Of a stretch of 34,014 nucleotides of DNA, positions 25,017-33,236 are shown piece after piece. Made by a program: the position numbers and the translations under genes. The notes under the pieces are model-generated. The model did no database searches. It was not told the origin of the DNA and worked only from the letters and a program-made list of their open reading frames with translations. Each line of letters starts with the position of its first letter. Position 1 is the first letter of the stretch. This stretch comes from Desulfuromonas sp. (GTDB lineage Bacteria > Desulfobacterota > Desulfuromonadia > Desulfuromonadales > BM103): contig VEPG01000088.1 in the NCBI GenBank assembly GCA_012026975.1, positions 1-34,014 on the forward strand, written 5' to 3'.

Positions 25017-27038
25017 GTGAGCCTCGAACGGTCCGTGCCGCGCAAGCTTGCCGAAAATTTTTCTGGCCGTAACGTGGCCGACAACAGCGCCCCGACAACC
25101 TTCCCTTCCGGCCTGCCCCCCGAATACAGCCGTTTGCTTGCGGAAATTTCCGCCCGTATGGTCAAGGTGCCCAACGAAGAGCTCGACGCCGAGATCGAGC
25201 GCGCGCTCCGCGAGGCCCTGCAGCCGCTCGGCGTCGATCGCGGCGGTCTGCTCGAAGTCGATGAGAACTCGCCGGTCGTCCGCATCAGTCATGTCTGGTA
25301 TGCGGAAGGGGCCGAGCACGTCTCCGCTGAAGTCAATCTGGCGGAACTATTCCCCTGGAGTTATCGGCACCTGGTCCAAGAAGGAAAGGTCAAGAACATC
25401 GCCAGCATTGACGACTATCCTCCCGGCGCCGACATCGACCGACAGTCCTGTCTTGCGCTGGGGAGCAAATCAGATCTCGCAATTCCGCTGTTCATCGGTC
25501 CACGCGTCCATCATCTTCTCGCCATCAATTCGCTGCGGACCGAACGCGACTGGCCGGCCGAGCTGATCGTGCATCTGCGCCTGCTGGGGGAGATTTTCGT
25601 CAGCGCCCTGCAGCGGCGGGAGATGGAACAGGCGCTGCGCCAGACCAGGGACCGCCTTGATCTTGCAGCAGAGGCCGCGGAGGTTGTGTTCTGGAAACTT
25701 GATCTCGAGACAGGATCGTTGTGGGCGAACGACAAGTGCTATGAGCTATTCGGCTTCGATCCGTCAACCGCGATGACTTTGACACTTTTTCTCGAAAAAG
25801 TTCATGCCGACGACCACGAACGGATCCGTCAGGCGATCGAGCAGGCGCGCCGGACCGGCAGCGAGGTGACCGTTGAATACCGGGCTCCGCTAGCGGACGG
25901 CCGGGTTCGCTGGATGATTTCGCGCGGACGGCTCATTTGTCTGGATAAACCGTCGGCGCCCTGTCGTCTCATGGGGATAACGATGGAGATCACCAAGCGC
26001 AAGGAGATGGAGCAGCAGCTCCAGGAACAGCTGCGGGAGATCGCGTGTCTGCACGAGCAGCTCGAAGCGGAGAACGCCTACTTGCGCAACGAGGTGGTGG
26101 CGCGCGACGAGCAGCGGGGGCTGCACAATGTCGGCAGCAGCATGCAGGCGATCATGGTCAAGGTGGAGCAGGTGGCCGGCACCGGCAGCACGGTGCTGAT
26201 CCAGGGGGAAACCGGAACCGGCAAGGAAGTGCTCGCCCAGGCGATCCACCGCCTCAGTGCCCGCGGGAAACGGGTAATGATCAAGGTGAATTGCGCCGCG
26301 CTGCCGACGGCCCTGGTCGAGAGCGAGCTGTTCGGCCACGAGAAAGGGGCCTTCACCGGGGCACTCAGCCGGCAGGCCGGACGCTTCGAACTGGCCGACG
26401 GCTCCACCCTGTTCCTTGACGAGATTGCCGAGATGCCGCTCGAAACCCAGGCCAAGCTGCTGCGCGTCCTGCAGGAAGGCGAGTTCGAGCGGCTCGGCAG
26501 CCCGAAGACCTTCAAGGTCGATGTGCGGGTCATTGCCGCCAGCAACCGCGACCTGGCCGCGGAAGTCGAGCAGGGGCGCTTTCGTCGCGACCTCTACTAC
26601 CGCCTCAACATCTTCCCGATCCACCTCCCGCCGCTGCGGGAGCGCCGGGAGGATATCCCCCAGTTGGTCTGGGAGTTTGTCAACGAGTTCGGCGAGCGGA
26701 TGGGGAAGAAGATCCGCCGGATTGCCAACCGTGACATGGAGCAGCTCAAGGCGTATTCCTGGCCGGGGAACATCCGCGAATTGCGCAACGTCATCGAGCA
26801 TGCTCTGATCGTCAGCAAGGGGGAAACCCTCGAACTGCAGCGACTGGTCGCGGATCCCCCGCAGGGTTCGATGGCAGTGACGCTCGAAGAGATGGAACGG
26901 CGGCATATCCAGGAGACCCTCAGGGTAACCCGCGGCAAGGTCAAGGGGGCGGGTGGCGCGGCGGAACAGCTCGGCATCAATCCATCAACACTTTATTCGC
27001 GCATGCTCAAGCTCGGCATTCATCCCTCCCACGCCTGA
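25017..27038 (+). CDS. Sigma-54-dependent transcriptional activator (GAF-PAS-AAA-Fis)
   Basis: The product is 673 aa. A GAF-like sensor (residues about 40-195) is followed by a PAS domain (about 207-325; FWKLDLETGSLWANDKCYEL, VEYRAPLADGRVRWMISRGR) and a short coiled coil (EMEQQLQEQLREI to AENAYLRNEV). The AAA+ domain has Walker A GETGTGKE near residue 397, the sigma-54 contact loop GAFTGA near 444 and Walker B TLFLDEIAEMP. The C-terminal Fis-type HTH reads GGAAEQLGINPSTLYSRMLK. Layout resembles FhlA/NorR-type activators; no GAF ligand can be read. GTG 25017 is preceded by GGAAGGGG. It is divergent from pqiAABC and is the likely reader of the GACGAWAT boxes (inference). Confidence 0.9.
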   Translation: MSLERSVPRKLAENFSGRNVADNSAPTTFPSGLPPEYSRLLAEISARMVKVPNEELDAEIERALREALQPLGVDRGGLLEVDENSPVVRISHVWYAEGAEHVSAEVNLAELFPWSYRHLVQEGKVKNIASIDDYPPGADIDRQSCLALGSKSDLAIPLFIGPRVHHLLAINSLRTERDWPAELIVHLRLLGEIFVSALQRREMEQALRQTRDRLDLAAEAAEVVFWKLDLETGSLWANDKCYELFGFDPSTAMTLTLFLEKVHADDHERIRQAIEQARRTGSEVTVEYRAPLADGRVRWMISRGRLICLDKPSAPCRLMGITMEITKRKEMEQQLQEQLREIACLHEQLEAENAYLRNEVVARDEQRGLHNVGSSMQAIMVKVEQVAGTGSTVLIQGETGTGKEVLAQAIHRLSARGKRVMIKVNCAALPTALVESELFGHEKGAFTGALSRQAGRFELADGSTLFLDEIAEMPLETQAKLLRVLQEGEFERLGSPKTFKVDVRVIAASNRDLAAEVEQGRFRRDLYYRLNIFPIHLPPLRERREDIPQLVWEFVNEFGERMGKKIRRIANRDMEQLKAYSWPGNIRELRNVIEHALIVSKGETLELQRLVADPPQGSMAVTLEEMERRHIQETLRVTRGKVKGAGGAAEQLGINPSTLYSRMLKLGIHPSHA

Positions 27039-27066
27039 TCTGCGCTGGTTGGCATTTCGGCCAAAG

Positions 27067-27086
27067 TGCGAAATATCGTCTTTCGC
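27067..27086. promoter_or_regulatory. Inverted repeat GCGAAA-N7-TTTCGC with TGCGAAAT/ATATCGTC boxes
   Basis: GCGAAA (27068-27073) and TTTCGC (27081-27086) form a perfect inverted repeat. The stretch GTGCGAAATATCGTC matches 12 of 15 bases of GTGCGAAATCCCGAC upstream of the activator gene. It lies 28 bp after the activator stop and about 105 bp before the element at 27179. It has no T-run, so it is less likely a terminator. Confidence 0.4.
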
Positions 27087-27178
27087 CCAGGGGCGCCCCA
27101 CCGTCATCACTCCCGCATGCAAGCTAATAGCCTGAGTGTTTTAAGCAGGTTGCAGAGTTTTACCCGGCCGGCGGCGGC

Positions 27179-27197
27179 TTGGTATGCTTCATGGAAT
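27179..27197 (+). promoter_or_regulatory. Sigma-54-like element before the ABM gene
   Basis: TTGGTATGCTTCATGGAAT shares CTTCATGGAAT with the element at 13800-13782 and GCTTCATG with that at 3559. The -24 half is weaker (TTGGTAT) and the -12 reads ATGG. A start near 27206 would leave only about 7 leader bases before ATG 27213, which fits the absence of a Shine-Dalgarno there. Confidence 0.3.
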
Positions 27198-27212
27198 TGG
27201 TATCTGTTCATC

Positions 27213-27548
27213 ATGTACCTCTCCGTGATCAGAATCTATCCGCCTCCGGGGCGCGAGCAGTTCGTCATCGATGTTCTCGATACCCTGAAGGGCCCTGTCA
27301 CCACCAACGCCGACTGCCTCGGCAGCTCGATCGCGATCGAGGCCGGAGAAAACGGGGAGGGCGGCGCCATCTGCTACACGGAGCAGTGGCGCACGCGTGA
27401 GGCTCTTGACCGGCACCTGCGCTCGCCCCTGTACGGCCGGGTGCTGGAAGTCATGGAGTGCTCGCGCAAACCGCCGGGTGTCGAGTTCTTCACGGTGACC
27501 GACGTCGGTGGCCTGGAACTGGTCGAGCAGGCCAGGCACCCCCATTGA
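27213..27548 (+). CDS. ABM-fold (antibiotic biosynthesis monooxygenase-like) small protein
   Basis: The product is 111 aa, starting MYLSVIRIYPPPGREQFVID VLDTLKGPVTTNADCLGSSI. It continues with GGAICYTEQWRTREALDRHL RSPLYGRVLEVMECS. The beta-strand start, the Y-x-E-Q-W strand and the ALDRHLRSPLYGRVLEVME helix fit dimeric alpha-beta barrel (ABM/YgiN-like) proteins. These include quinol monooxygenases and heme-degrading enzymes; the specific substrate is unknown. There is no clear Shine-Dalgarno before ATG 27213, and longer in-frame extension upstream to 27066 looks non-coding. The transcript may be leaderless. It follows the activator gene by 174 bp and precedes the antiporter by 104 bp. Confidence 0.7.
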   Translation: MYLSVIRIYPPPGREQFVIDVLDTLKGPVTTNADCLGSSIAIEAGENGEGGAICYTEQWRTREALDRHLRSPLYGRVLEVMECSRKPPGVEFFTVTDVGGLELVEQARHPH

Positions 27549-27652
27549 CAACCAACCTTAGCAATCGCAATCCTGAGTTTTTGCCCCCCACTCACGGACC
27601 CCAGCCGTGGAGCTTTTCAATTCCAGTGTGATCAGGAGCTTCGACCTCGGCG

Positions 27653-28885
27653 ATGGACTGGATCCTGGAGTTCTTTCAGCATTTCCCCCCGCTGGCCCGG
27701 CTCTCCCTGGCGTTCTTCCTGGTTCTGGTCGTGCCGATGATGTGCCAGCGCTTCTCCCTGCCGGCGGTGGTCGGGTTGCTGATTGCCGGGGTGGTCATCG
27801 GCCCGTACGGGTTGAAGATCATCCCCCGGAACCCGGTGGTGGGCAATTTCCTGTCCGAGCTTGGCAAGCTGATGCTGATGATGTTTGCCGGGATCGAGAT
27901 CGATCACGCACTCTTTCGCCGGGTCTGGAAACGCTCGCTGCTCTTCGGCCTGTGCACCTTCCTGCTGCCGCTGCTTGCCGGGGTCGCCGTCGGTTTCCTG
28001 TTCGGCTATTACTGGGTGGCGGCGCTGCTGATCGGCTCGCTGCTCGCTTCGCATACCCTCCTTGGTTTCCCGATCACCCAGCAGTTGGGGATCGCCGGCA
28101 GTGATCCTGTCTCGGTGACCACCGGTGCGACAATCTTCACTGATGTTGCCTCGCTGCTGATCCTTGCCATCTGTCTGCCGATCCACATGAGCGGTTTCTC
28201 TCCGCAGTCCCTGATCTGGCAACTGGTGCTGCTGCTCGGTTATGTGCCGCTGGTGATCGTCGGTATCGGCAAGCTGGGCGCCTGGCTGATGCCCAGGTTT
28301 TCGGGGGCTGCCGACCGCGAGTTCGGCCTGGTCCTGTTTCTGATGATCCTCGCATCCTTCGGCGCGGAACTTATCCACCTTGAACCGATCATCGGGGCGT
28401 TCATGGTCGGCCTGGCCATTGGCCCGGTGACCCGTCATGCCAAGGGATTCGAACATTTCGAATTCATCGGCCAGAGTTTTTTCATCCCGATCTTCTTTCT
28501 CAGTATCGGTTTTCACATCGATCTCGGCGTCTTTGCCGGGACGCTCATCGACAATGCTCCGCTGGTGGTGGCAGTGGTCGCCGGGCTGATCCTGGCCAAA
28601 CTCGCGGCGGCGCTGGTGACTCAGCGGATGTACCGCTTCACCACCCTCGAGGGACTGCTGATGTGGTCGCTCTCCCTCCCCCAGGTCGCCGCCACGCTGG
28701 CTGCCGCCCTGGTCGCCTTCAACACCTACGACAAACAAGGACAGCGGCTGATTGACGAGCCGCTCCTCAATACCATCATAGTCCTGATGGTGGTCACCTC
28801 GATTCTGGGACCGGTGCTCACCGAAAGATTCGCCACGAGGATTTCCCGACTCGACCAGACAGAGCGGGGAAAGGTCATCGCCTGA
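27653..28885 (+). CDS. CPA2 family cation:proton antiporter
   Basis: The product is 410 aa with about 12 membrane segments. It has the CPA2 start LPAVVGLLIAGVVIGPYGLK, LMLMMFAGIEIDHALFRR, SHTLLGFPITQQLGI, VTTGATIFTDVASLLILAIC (with the transport Asp in FTD) and LEPIIGAFMVGLAIGPVTRH. It also has FIPIFFLSIGFHIDLGVFAG. It ends after the last helix, without the RCK/TrkA-N domain found in KefB and KefC. Predicted role is Na+ or K+/H+ exchange at the inner membrane. ATG 27653 has only a distant AGGAG (16 bp), so initiation may be weak. The lipoprotein gene begins 72 bp downstream. Confidence 0.85.
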   Translation: MDWILEFFQHFPPLARLSLAFFLVLVVPMMCQRFSLPAVVGLLIAGVVIGPYGLKIIPRNPVVGNFLSELGKLMLMMFAGIEIDHALFRRVWKRSLLFGLCTFLLPLLAGVAVGFLFGYYWVAALLIGSLLASHTLLGFPITQQLGIAGSDPVSVTTGATIFTDVASLLILAICLPIHMSGFSPQSLIWQLVLLLGYVPLVIVGIGKLGAWLMPRFSGAADREFGLVLFLMILASFGAELIHLEPIIGAFMVGLAIGPVTRHAKGFEHFEFIGQSFFIPIFFLSIGFHIDLGVFAGTLIDNAPLVVAVVAGLILAKLAAALVTQRMYRFTTLEGLLMWSLSLPQVAATLAAALVAFNTYDKQGQRLIDEPLLNTIIVLMVVTSILGPVLTERFATRISRLDQTERGKVIA

Positions 28886-28957
28886 GCCGGCGAGCGTTCT
28901 GCCCGCCGGAGAAATCCGGCACAGTGGCGGCAGCCTCCGCCAGAAAGGGACGAGGTG

Positions 28958-30043
28958 ATGAAGGGCTTGCTCCGAAGAATGTCTCTGCTCGTTTTTGCCA
29001 TCGGTCTGCTGGCCATGGCGGGCTGCACCAGTATCGGTCCCCGGAGTGTGGTGGCGGACGGCTTCGACTACACCGGGGTTCTCGGCGACTCCTGGAAGCA
29101 GAGGATGCTCTTCAACCTGGTGCGGGTACGCTACGGCGACACGCCGATCTTCCTCGACGTGGCGTCGGTCATCAACCAGTACTCGCTGGAAACCGGGGTG
29201 AACATCAATGGACAACGGGCCAGGACAGGTTACGGTGACACCTTCTTCGGGATCGGCGGGTCCGCCGTCTACACCGACCGGCCGACCATCACCTACATCC
29301 CCCTGAGCGGCGAGAAATTTGCCCGCAGTCTGATGAAGCCGGTCCCGCCGTCGGCGCTGATGAGCATGATCGAGGCCGGCTATCCCGTGGATCTGGTCTT
29401 GCGAATCTGTGCAGAATCGGTCAACGGCATCAGGAACCGGAGTGGCGGCGCGTTTCGTGCCCGGCCTGCCGATGCGAAGTTCCATCCATTGCTGGAGCGG
29501 TTGCGGCGGGTGCAGAACTCCGGGGCTATCGGTCTGCGCGTCCAGCGGGTGAAAGAGGACGAAACCGTGGTCATGACGATCCGCGGGGATGTCGAGGCGT
29601 CGGTGCGTGAGGACGCCCTTGCCACGCGCCAGGTGCTGGGGCTCGACCCGGCGGCCGAGGAGTTCCGGGTCGTCTACGGTTCGATTGCCAGGGATAACCG
29701 GGAAGTTGCCATCCTGACCCGCTCGCTGCTGCAGATCATCGCCAATCTGGCCGCGAACATCGAGGTGCCGGCCGCGCACGTCGAGGAACAGCTGGTCAAT
29801 CCGACCGCGCCCGACATGCTCCCCGATGGCCAACCGCTTCCCCCGCTGATCAGAATCCAGAACTCCGCCACTCCGCCCGAACACGCCTTCGTCGCAGTCC
29901 CCTACCAGGACTACTGGTTCTGGATCGACAACCGCGACCTCAAGTCCAAGGGGCTCTTCTCTTTTTTGATGTTCCTCTTCTCCCTCACCGAAACGGTCGG
30001 CAAGGACGGCGCGCCGGTGGTCACCATTTCGGCGGGAGGATAG
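28958..30043 (+). CDS. Lipoprotein, 361 aa, paralogue of the 12667-13740 gene
   Basis: The product is 361 aa: signal peptide ending VFAIGLLAMAGC (lipobox MAGC), then TSIGPRSVVADGFDYTGVLG DSWKQRMLFN. It continues with RVRYGDTPIFLDVASVINQY SLET, RPTITYIPLSGEKFARSLM and PVDLVLRICAESVNGIRNRSGG. The FWIDNRDLKSKGLFSFLMF segment follows, and the protein ends APVVTISAGG. These segments align one to one with the minus-strand lipoprotein at 13740-12667. The middle (residues about 75-95) and the charged linker before the last 60 residues differ. Function is unknown. ATG 28958 is used (AGGGA 7 bp upstream); GTG 28955 is an alternative. It ends at a hairpin. Confidence 0.75.
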   Translation: MKGLLRRMSLLVFAIGLLAMAGCTSIGPRSVVADGFDYTGVLGDSWKQRMLFNLVRVRYGDTPIFLDVASVINQYSLETGVNINGQRARTGYGDTFFGIGGSAVYTDRPTITYIPLSGEKFARSLMKPVPPSALMSMIEAGYPVDLVLRICAESVNGIRNRSGGAFRARPADAKFHPLLERLRRVQNSGAIGLRVQRVKEDETVVMTIRGDVEASVREDALATRQVLGLDPAAEEFRVVYGSIARDNREVAILTRSLLQIIANLAANIEVPAAHVEEQLVNPTAPDMLPDGQPLPPLIRIQNSATPPEHAFVAVPYQDYWFWIDNRDLKSKGLFSFLMFLFSLTETVGKDGAPVVTISAGG

Positions 30044-30045
30044 AA

Positions 30046-30077
30046 GGGGCAGTGTCGGGTGTGCCCGCCACTGCCCC
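30046..30077 (+). terminator. Hairpin after the 361-aa lipoprotein gene
   Basis: GGGGCAGTG (30046-30054) pairs with CACTGCCCC (30069-30077). A further CGGG-TGTG-CCCG hairpin sits inside after one mismatch, so the stem is nearly continuous for 14 pairs. TGGAAATTTTCG follows, a short T-run. It starts 3 bp after the stop codon. Confidence 0.6.
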
Positions 30078-30205
30078 TGGAAATTTTCGTGCTAGGATTA
30101 ACCCGCCGACCGGTATCAGCCGGCAAGGGGGCAGGAGAGGTGTTCCGCAGCAAAAGGGAGGGGACGCACGGGTTAAAGCTGGGACTTGAGGAAAGGAGTA
30201 CGACG

Positions 30206-30547
30206 ATGAAAGCATGTTCGATTGGCGGAGTGTTTCTGGCTTTTTCCATTCTGGGTGTCATGGCACAGAGTTCCTTGGCCATCGACGATATCCCGGACAG
30301 AAAAATGGTCAGTAAGGGCGGGGTCCTTTATCCGTATACCGGCGATTCGACACAGGGACGTTTCCAGACACCGAAAAACGCCAGGGAATTGTTCCCGTCC
30401 GGGACGCTGGTCGGGGTTTTGCCGGAAGACTGCGTCTCTACAAGCAACGAAACGGCCGGCGACTTCTATCGCTGTGATAACGACTTTGCACTCAAAGCGG
30501 TGGATCGGGACGGCCGGACGGTATACCAGGTCATAGACAACCCATAA
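30206..30547 (+). CDS. Small exported protein of unknown function
   Basis: The product is 113 aa. A signal peptide is present (MKACSIGGVFLAFSILGVMA QSSLA). The mature part has IDDIPDRKMVSKGGVLYPYT, TPKNARELFPSGTLVGVLPE and two cysteines (EDCVSTSNE and FYRCDNDF), possibly a disulfide pair. I do not recognise the family. The start is clear, with AAAGGAG 7 bp upstream. It sits between a lipoprotein gene that ends in a hairpin and the large VWA-OmpA gene, which has its own promoter, so it is probably a single-gene unit. A loose GG-N10-GC match at 30079-30092 lies upstream and is not called. Confidence 0.65.
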   Translation: MKACSIGGVFLAFSILGVMAQSSLAIDDIPDRKMVSKGGVLYPYTGDSTQGRFQTPKNARELFPSGTLVGVLPEDCVSTSNETAGDFYRCDNDFALKAVDRDGRTVYQVIDNP

Positions 30548-30549
30548 TG

Positions 30550-30561
30550 CTTGCTAGCAAG
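30550..30561. promoter_or_regulatory. 12-bp palindrome CTTGCTAGCAAG
   Basis: A perfect 12-bp palindrome lies 3 bp after the small-protein stop. It is 2 bp before the -35 candidate of the VWA-OmpA gene, a position typical of an operator. Confidence 0.35.
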
Positions 30562-30563
30562 TT

Positions 30564-30596
30564 TTGATCGTGACACGCTAAAAAGCTATGTATAAA
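30564..30596 (+). promoter_or_regulatory. Sigma-70-like promoter of the VWA-OmpA gene
   Basis: TTGATC (30564-30569), a 17-bp spacer and TATGTA (30587-30592), overlapping a second -10 candidate TATAAA (30591-30596). It lies in an AT-rich gap, about 40-60 bp before the ATG at 30635. Confidence 0.45.
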
Positions 30597-30634
30597 ATTG
30601 ACTGGATTTATTATTGAACATTAAGGAGAGATTG

Positions 30635-33094
30635 ATGCGCCCGCAATGGATTGCCATTCTTTTTTTAAGCTTGTTTTTCGCCAGTCAGGGTTTCGCAGCC
30701 AGTGAGGCCGATCTGCGGATTCACGCTGTCAAGCCCGATGCGACGGTGACGGTCGATCGGGTCATCGCTGATGGCAAGGTGCTCCTGAGCGTGGCCGATG
30801 CTTCAAGAAAGCCACTTTTCGGCCTGACCACCGGGGATTTTGTCATCACCCAGGCCGGCCGTACGGCGAAGATTCTCTCGGTGCAGCCGATCGCCGAGAG
30901 CCTGGATGTGCCGCGCAATATTGTCCTGGTCCTGGACAATTCCGACTCGATGCGTCAGCGCCATGCCATCGACGCGCTGCTTGCCGGCGTGGATGAGCTG
31001 CTGAAGATCGTCCGGCCGATCGACACGATCGAGGTTGTCGTTTTCGACGATCGGCAGACGATCAGCAAGGGCGGACGTGACCTGCACGTGCGGACGTTCA
31101 AATCGAACCGCGCCGCGGAGCTGAAGGCTTTTGTCGCCAGGGTTTACGGCGAGGGAACGACCGCCAACACCTTCCTTTACGATGCGATGTTTGCCGGACT
31201 CGACAGTATTCAGGCCCTGCCGGCCGCCGAACCCAGGTTCATGGTGGTCTTCTCCGACGGGGAGGATCTCAACAGCGCCAGCAAACAGGAGGATGTGGCC
31301 AAGGCGGCGCAGGAGTTGGCGCGTTTCGATGCCTATGCCATCGATTACATGCCGGGGTCGACCACCGACAAATTTCTGGCCGCGTTTGCCGCCAGGAACC
31401 GCGGTACGATCTGGAAAGCCACGTCGGAGACGAACCTGGTGCCGATTTTCCAGAGTGTCGCGTCGAAGATGCAATATTACTACGTGGTCGATTATCTCTT
31501 TCCGCCCACGGGCAGTCTGACGGTTGCGCCGGACCGGCTGGTTATCGATGAGGTCCGGATGCTCGATGCCACGGCACAATCCGGCGCGCCTGCCGCTGCC
31601 CCGGAAGAGGAGGCCGACGCGCCTTCGTCCGATATCAGAATTGATACCTCCGCTTTGATGCTGCAGCCGACGGTGGATTCCGTCTACGGCATCGCTCGCT
31701 GGAAGATTCTCGTGGCCAACACCAGGGGGAGCGTGGCCGAACTGGCCGGCGAGGGCCCGCCCGCGCGGCAGATCACCGTGCCGCTGCCGACCGGCAACCT
31801 GCTGCCGGCGCTCGCGGTCGGCGGTGACCTGGCGGTGAGGATGGAGGCCGAGGACCGCAAGGGGCAGACTCTGGTGCTGACCGCGCCGGCCGTGAAACTC
31901 CATTACCTGCAGACCCGGGCCGGCCTGGAGGTGACGCCGACCAGCCTGACCATCGAAGAGATCCGGACCATCGATGCTTCGCCGATGCTCGGCCATATCT
32001 ACTTTGCCAAAGGGTCGAACGAGATCCCCGCGCAATATGTCCGCCTTGCCGGGCCGGAGGCGACCGCGGGTTTCGACGAACAGCAGTTCCGCGATACCCT
32101 TGAAAAGTACTACCAGGTGCTGAACATCGTCGGCAAACGCCTGGTCGACCACCCTGAAGCCACGATCACGCTGGTCGGATGCAATGCCGACGCCGGCGCG
32201 GAGAAGGGAAAGAAGAAGCTTTCCACCCAGCGCGCCGAAGCGGTGCGCAGCTACCTGCAGGCGGTTTGGAACATCGCCCCCGAGCGCATGCCGATCGAAG
32301 TGCGCAACCTGCCCGAGATGCCGAGTACCAGCCGGATCGAGGAGGGGCAGGCGGAAAACCGGCGGGTGGAAATTCGCTCGGCGGCCCCGGCGATCCTCGA
32401 CCTGATCCGCAGCACCTACCTCGCGAACCGGATCGATGCGCCGGCGCTGACCCTGAAGCCGAGCGTGGTTTCGCCACACGGTATCGTGCGCTGGAAAATT
32501 GTCGCCGACAGCTCCACCGGGAGGCTGGCCGATCTGGGGGCGGAGGGGGAGCCGGCCGCGCAGATCACCGTCCCCCTGCCGGTCGGCGACCTGAAGGCCC
32601 TGGCCGCCGCCGGCGATATCGAGGTGAGGATGGAAATGCAGGATCGCAAGGGGCAGCGCCTGGTGTTTGCGCCCGTGCCGATCAAGGTCAACTTCATCCA
32701 GACCAGCCAGCGGCTCGCGCAAAAGCAGGATCTGCGGGTGCAGGAGAAGTACGCCCTGATCCTCTTCGATTTCGACAAGGACACGATTGACGCGCGCAAC
32801 CAGGCGATTGTCGACACGATCGTGGCGCGCATCCGGGAATTGCCGCAGGCCACGGTCGAAATCGTCGGCCATACCGACAACATCGGCAAGGAGGCCTACA
32901 ACCTCAAACTCTCCGAGCGTCGGGCGCTGGCGGTCTACAAACTGCTGGCGGCGGCCTATGGCGAGAATCCCGGCGAACGCATGCGCTATGCCGGGGTTGG
33001 CCCGAACAGCCCGCTTTACGACAACCTGACGCCGGAAGCCCGGTCGTTCAACCGTACGGTGACGATCACGCTGGAGTACCTGTCGGCTGAGTAA
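30635..33094 (+). CDS. Exported VWA protein with a duplicated (beta module + OmpA) architecture
   Basis: The product is 819 aa. The signal peptide (MRPQWIAILFLSLFFASQGFA) is followed by a beta-rich lead and a VWA domain with MIDAS residues in IVLVLDNSDSM (about residue 96) and FSDGED (about 205). Two copies of a roughly 100-residue module follow, at about 335-430 and 598-695. They share RWKI, AGEGPPARQITVPLP / AEGEPAAQITVPLP and a DRKGQ-LV motif. Each is followed by an OmpA-like domain. The first contains HIYFAKGSNEIP and LVGCNADAGAEKGKKKLSTQ; the second, canonical one contains FDFDKDTIDARN and EIVGHTDNIGKEAYNLKLSE. OmpA domains bind peptidoglycan. ATG 30635 has AAGGAG 6 bp upstream. Confidence 0.8.
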   Translation: MRPQWIAILFLSLFFASQGFAASEADLRIHAVKPDATVTVDRVIADGKVLLSVADASRKPLFGLTTGDFVITQAGRTAKILSVQPIAESLDVPRNIVLVLDNSDSMRQRHAIDALLAGVDELLKIVRPIDTIEVVVFDDRQTISKGGRDLHVRTFKSNRAAELKAFVARVYGEGTTANTFLYDAMFAGLDSIQALPAAEPRFMVVFSDGEDLNSASKQEDVAKAAQELARFDAYAIDYMPGSTTDKFLAAFAARNRGTIWKATSETNLVPIFQSVASKMQYYYVVDYLFPPTGSLTVAPDRLVIDEVRMLDATAQSGAPAAAPEEEADAPSSDIRIDTSALMLQPTVDSVYGIARWKILVANTRGSVAELAGEGPPARQITVPLPTGNLLPALAVGGDLAVRMEAEDRKGQTLVLTAPAVKLHYLQTRAGLEVTPTSLTIEEIRTIDASPMLGHIYFAKGSNEIPAQYVRLAGPEATAGFDEQQFRDTLEKYYQVLNIVGKRLVDHPEATITLVGCNADAGAEKGKKKLSTQRAEAVRSYLQAVWNIAPERMPIEVRNLPEMPSTSRIEEGQAENRRVEIRSAAPAILDLIRSTYLANRIDAPALTLKPSVVSPHGIVRWKIVADSSTGRLADLGAEGEPAAQITVPLPVGDLKALAAAGDIEVRMEMQDRKGQRLVFAPVPIKVNFIQTSQRLAQKQDLRVQEKYALILFDFDKDTIDARNQAIVDTIVARIRELPQATVEIVGHTDNIGKEAYNLKLSERRALAVYKLLAAAYGENPGERMRYAGVGPNSPLYDNLTPEARSFNRTVTITLEYLSAE

Positions 33095-33156
33095 GCCGGC
33101 CGGAATGGCAGCGTCGCATCGCGGGGCACGGATTAAGAAAAACTGCGACAGCTTTG

Positions 33157-33184
33157 TTGACAGGGGGGGGCAGGATGCTAGAAT
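33157..33184 (+). promoter_or_regulatory. Sigma-70 promoter with an eight-G spacer run
   Basis: TTGACA (33157-33162), a 16-bp spacer beginning with eight G, and TAGAAT (33179-33184). It lies 52 bp before the start of the VWA lipoprotein gene and is the cleanest sigma-70 match in the window. Confidence 0.7.
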
Positions 33185-33236
33185 TTGAGCGGCTTGTCCC
33201 AATGAGAGGATATTACTGATCACCAAGGAGGTTACA

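Noticed and set aside
27632-29884. 750-codon minus-strand frame over the antiporter and lipoprotein genes
   Set aside because: It crosses two convincing plus-strand genes; composition is Gln/Arg/His-rich and repetitive, typical of an antisense shadow.
30079-30092. GG-N10-GC match before the small exported protein (similar loose matches at 28918-28931 and on the minus strand near 21311-21326)
   Set aside because: GG-N10-GC arises often by chance in GC-rich DNA; outside the GG/GC pairs the match to the -24 or -12 half is poor, and no nearby GACGAWAT boxes support them.
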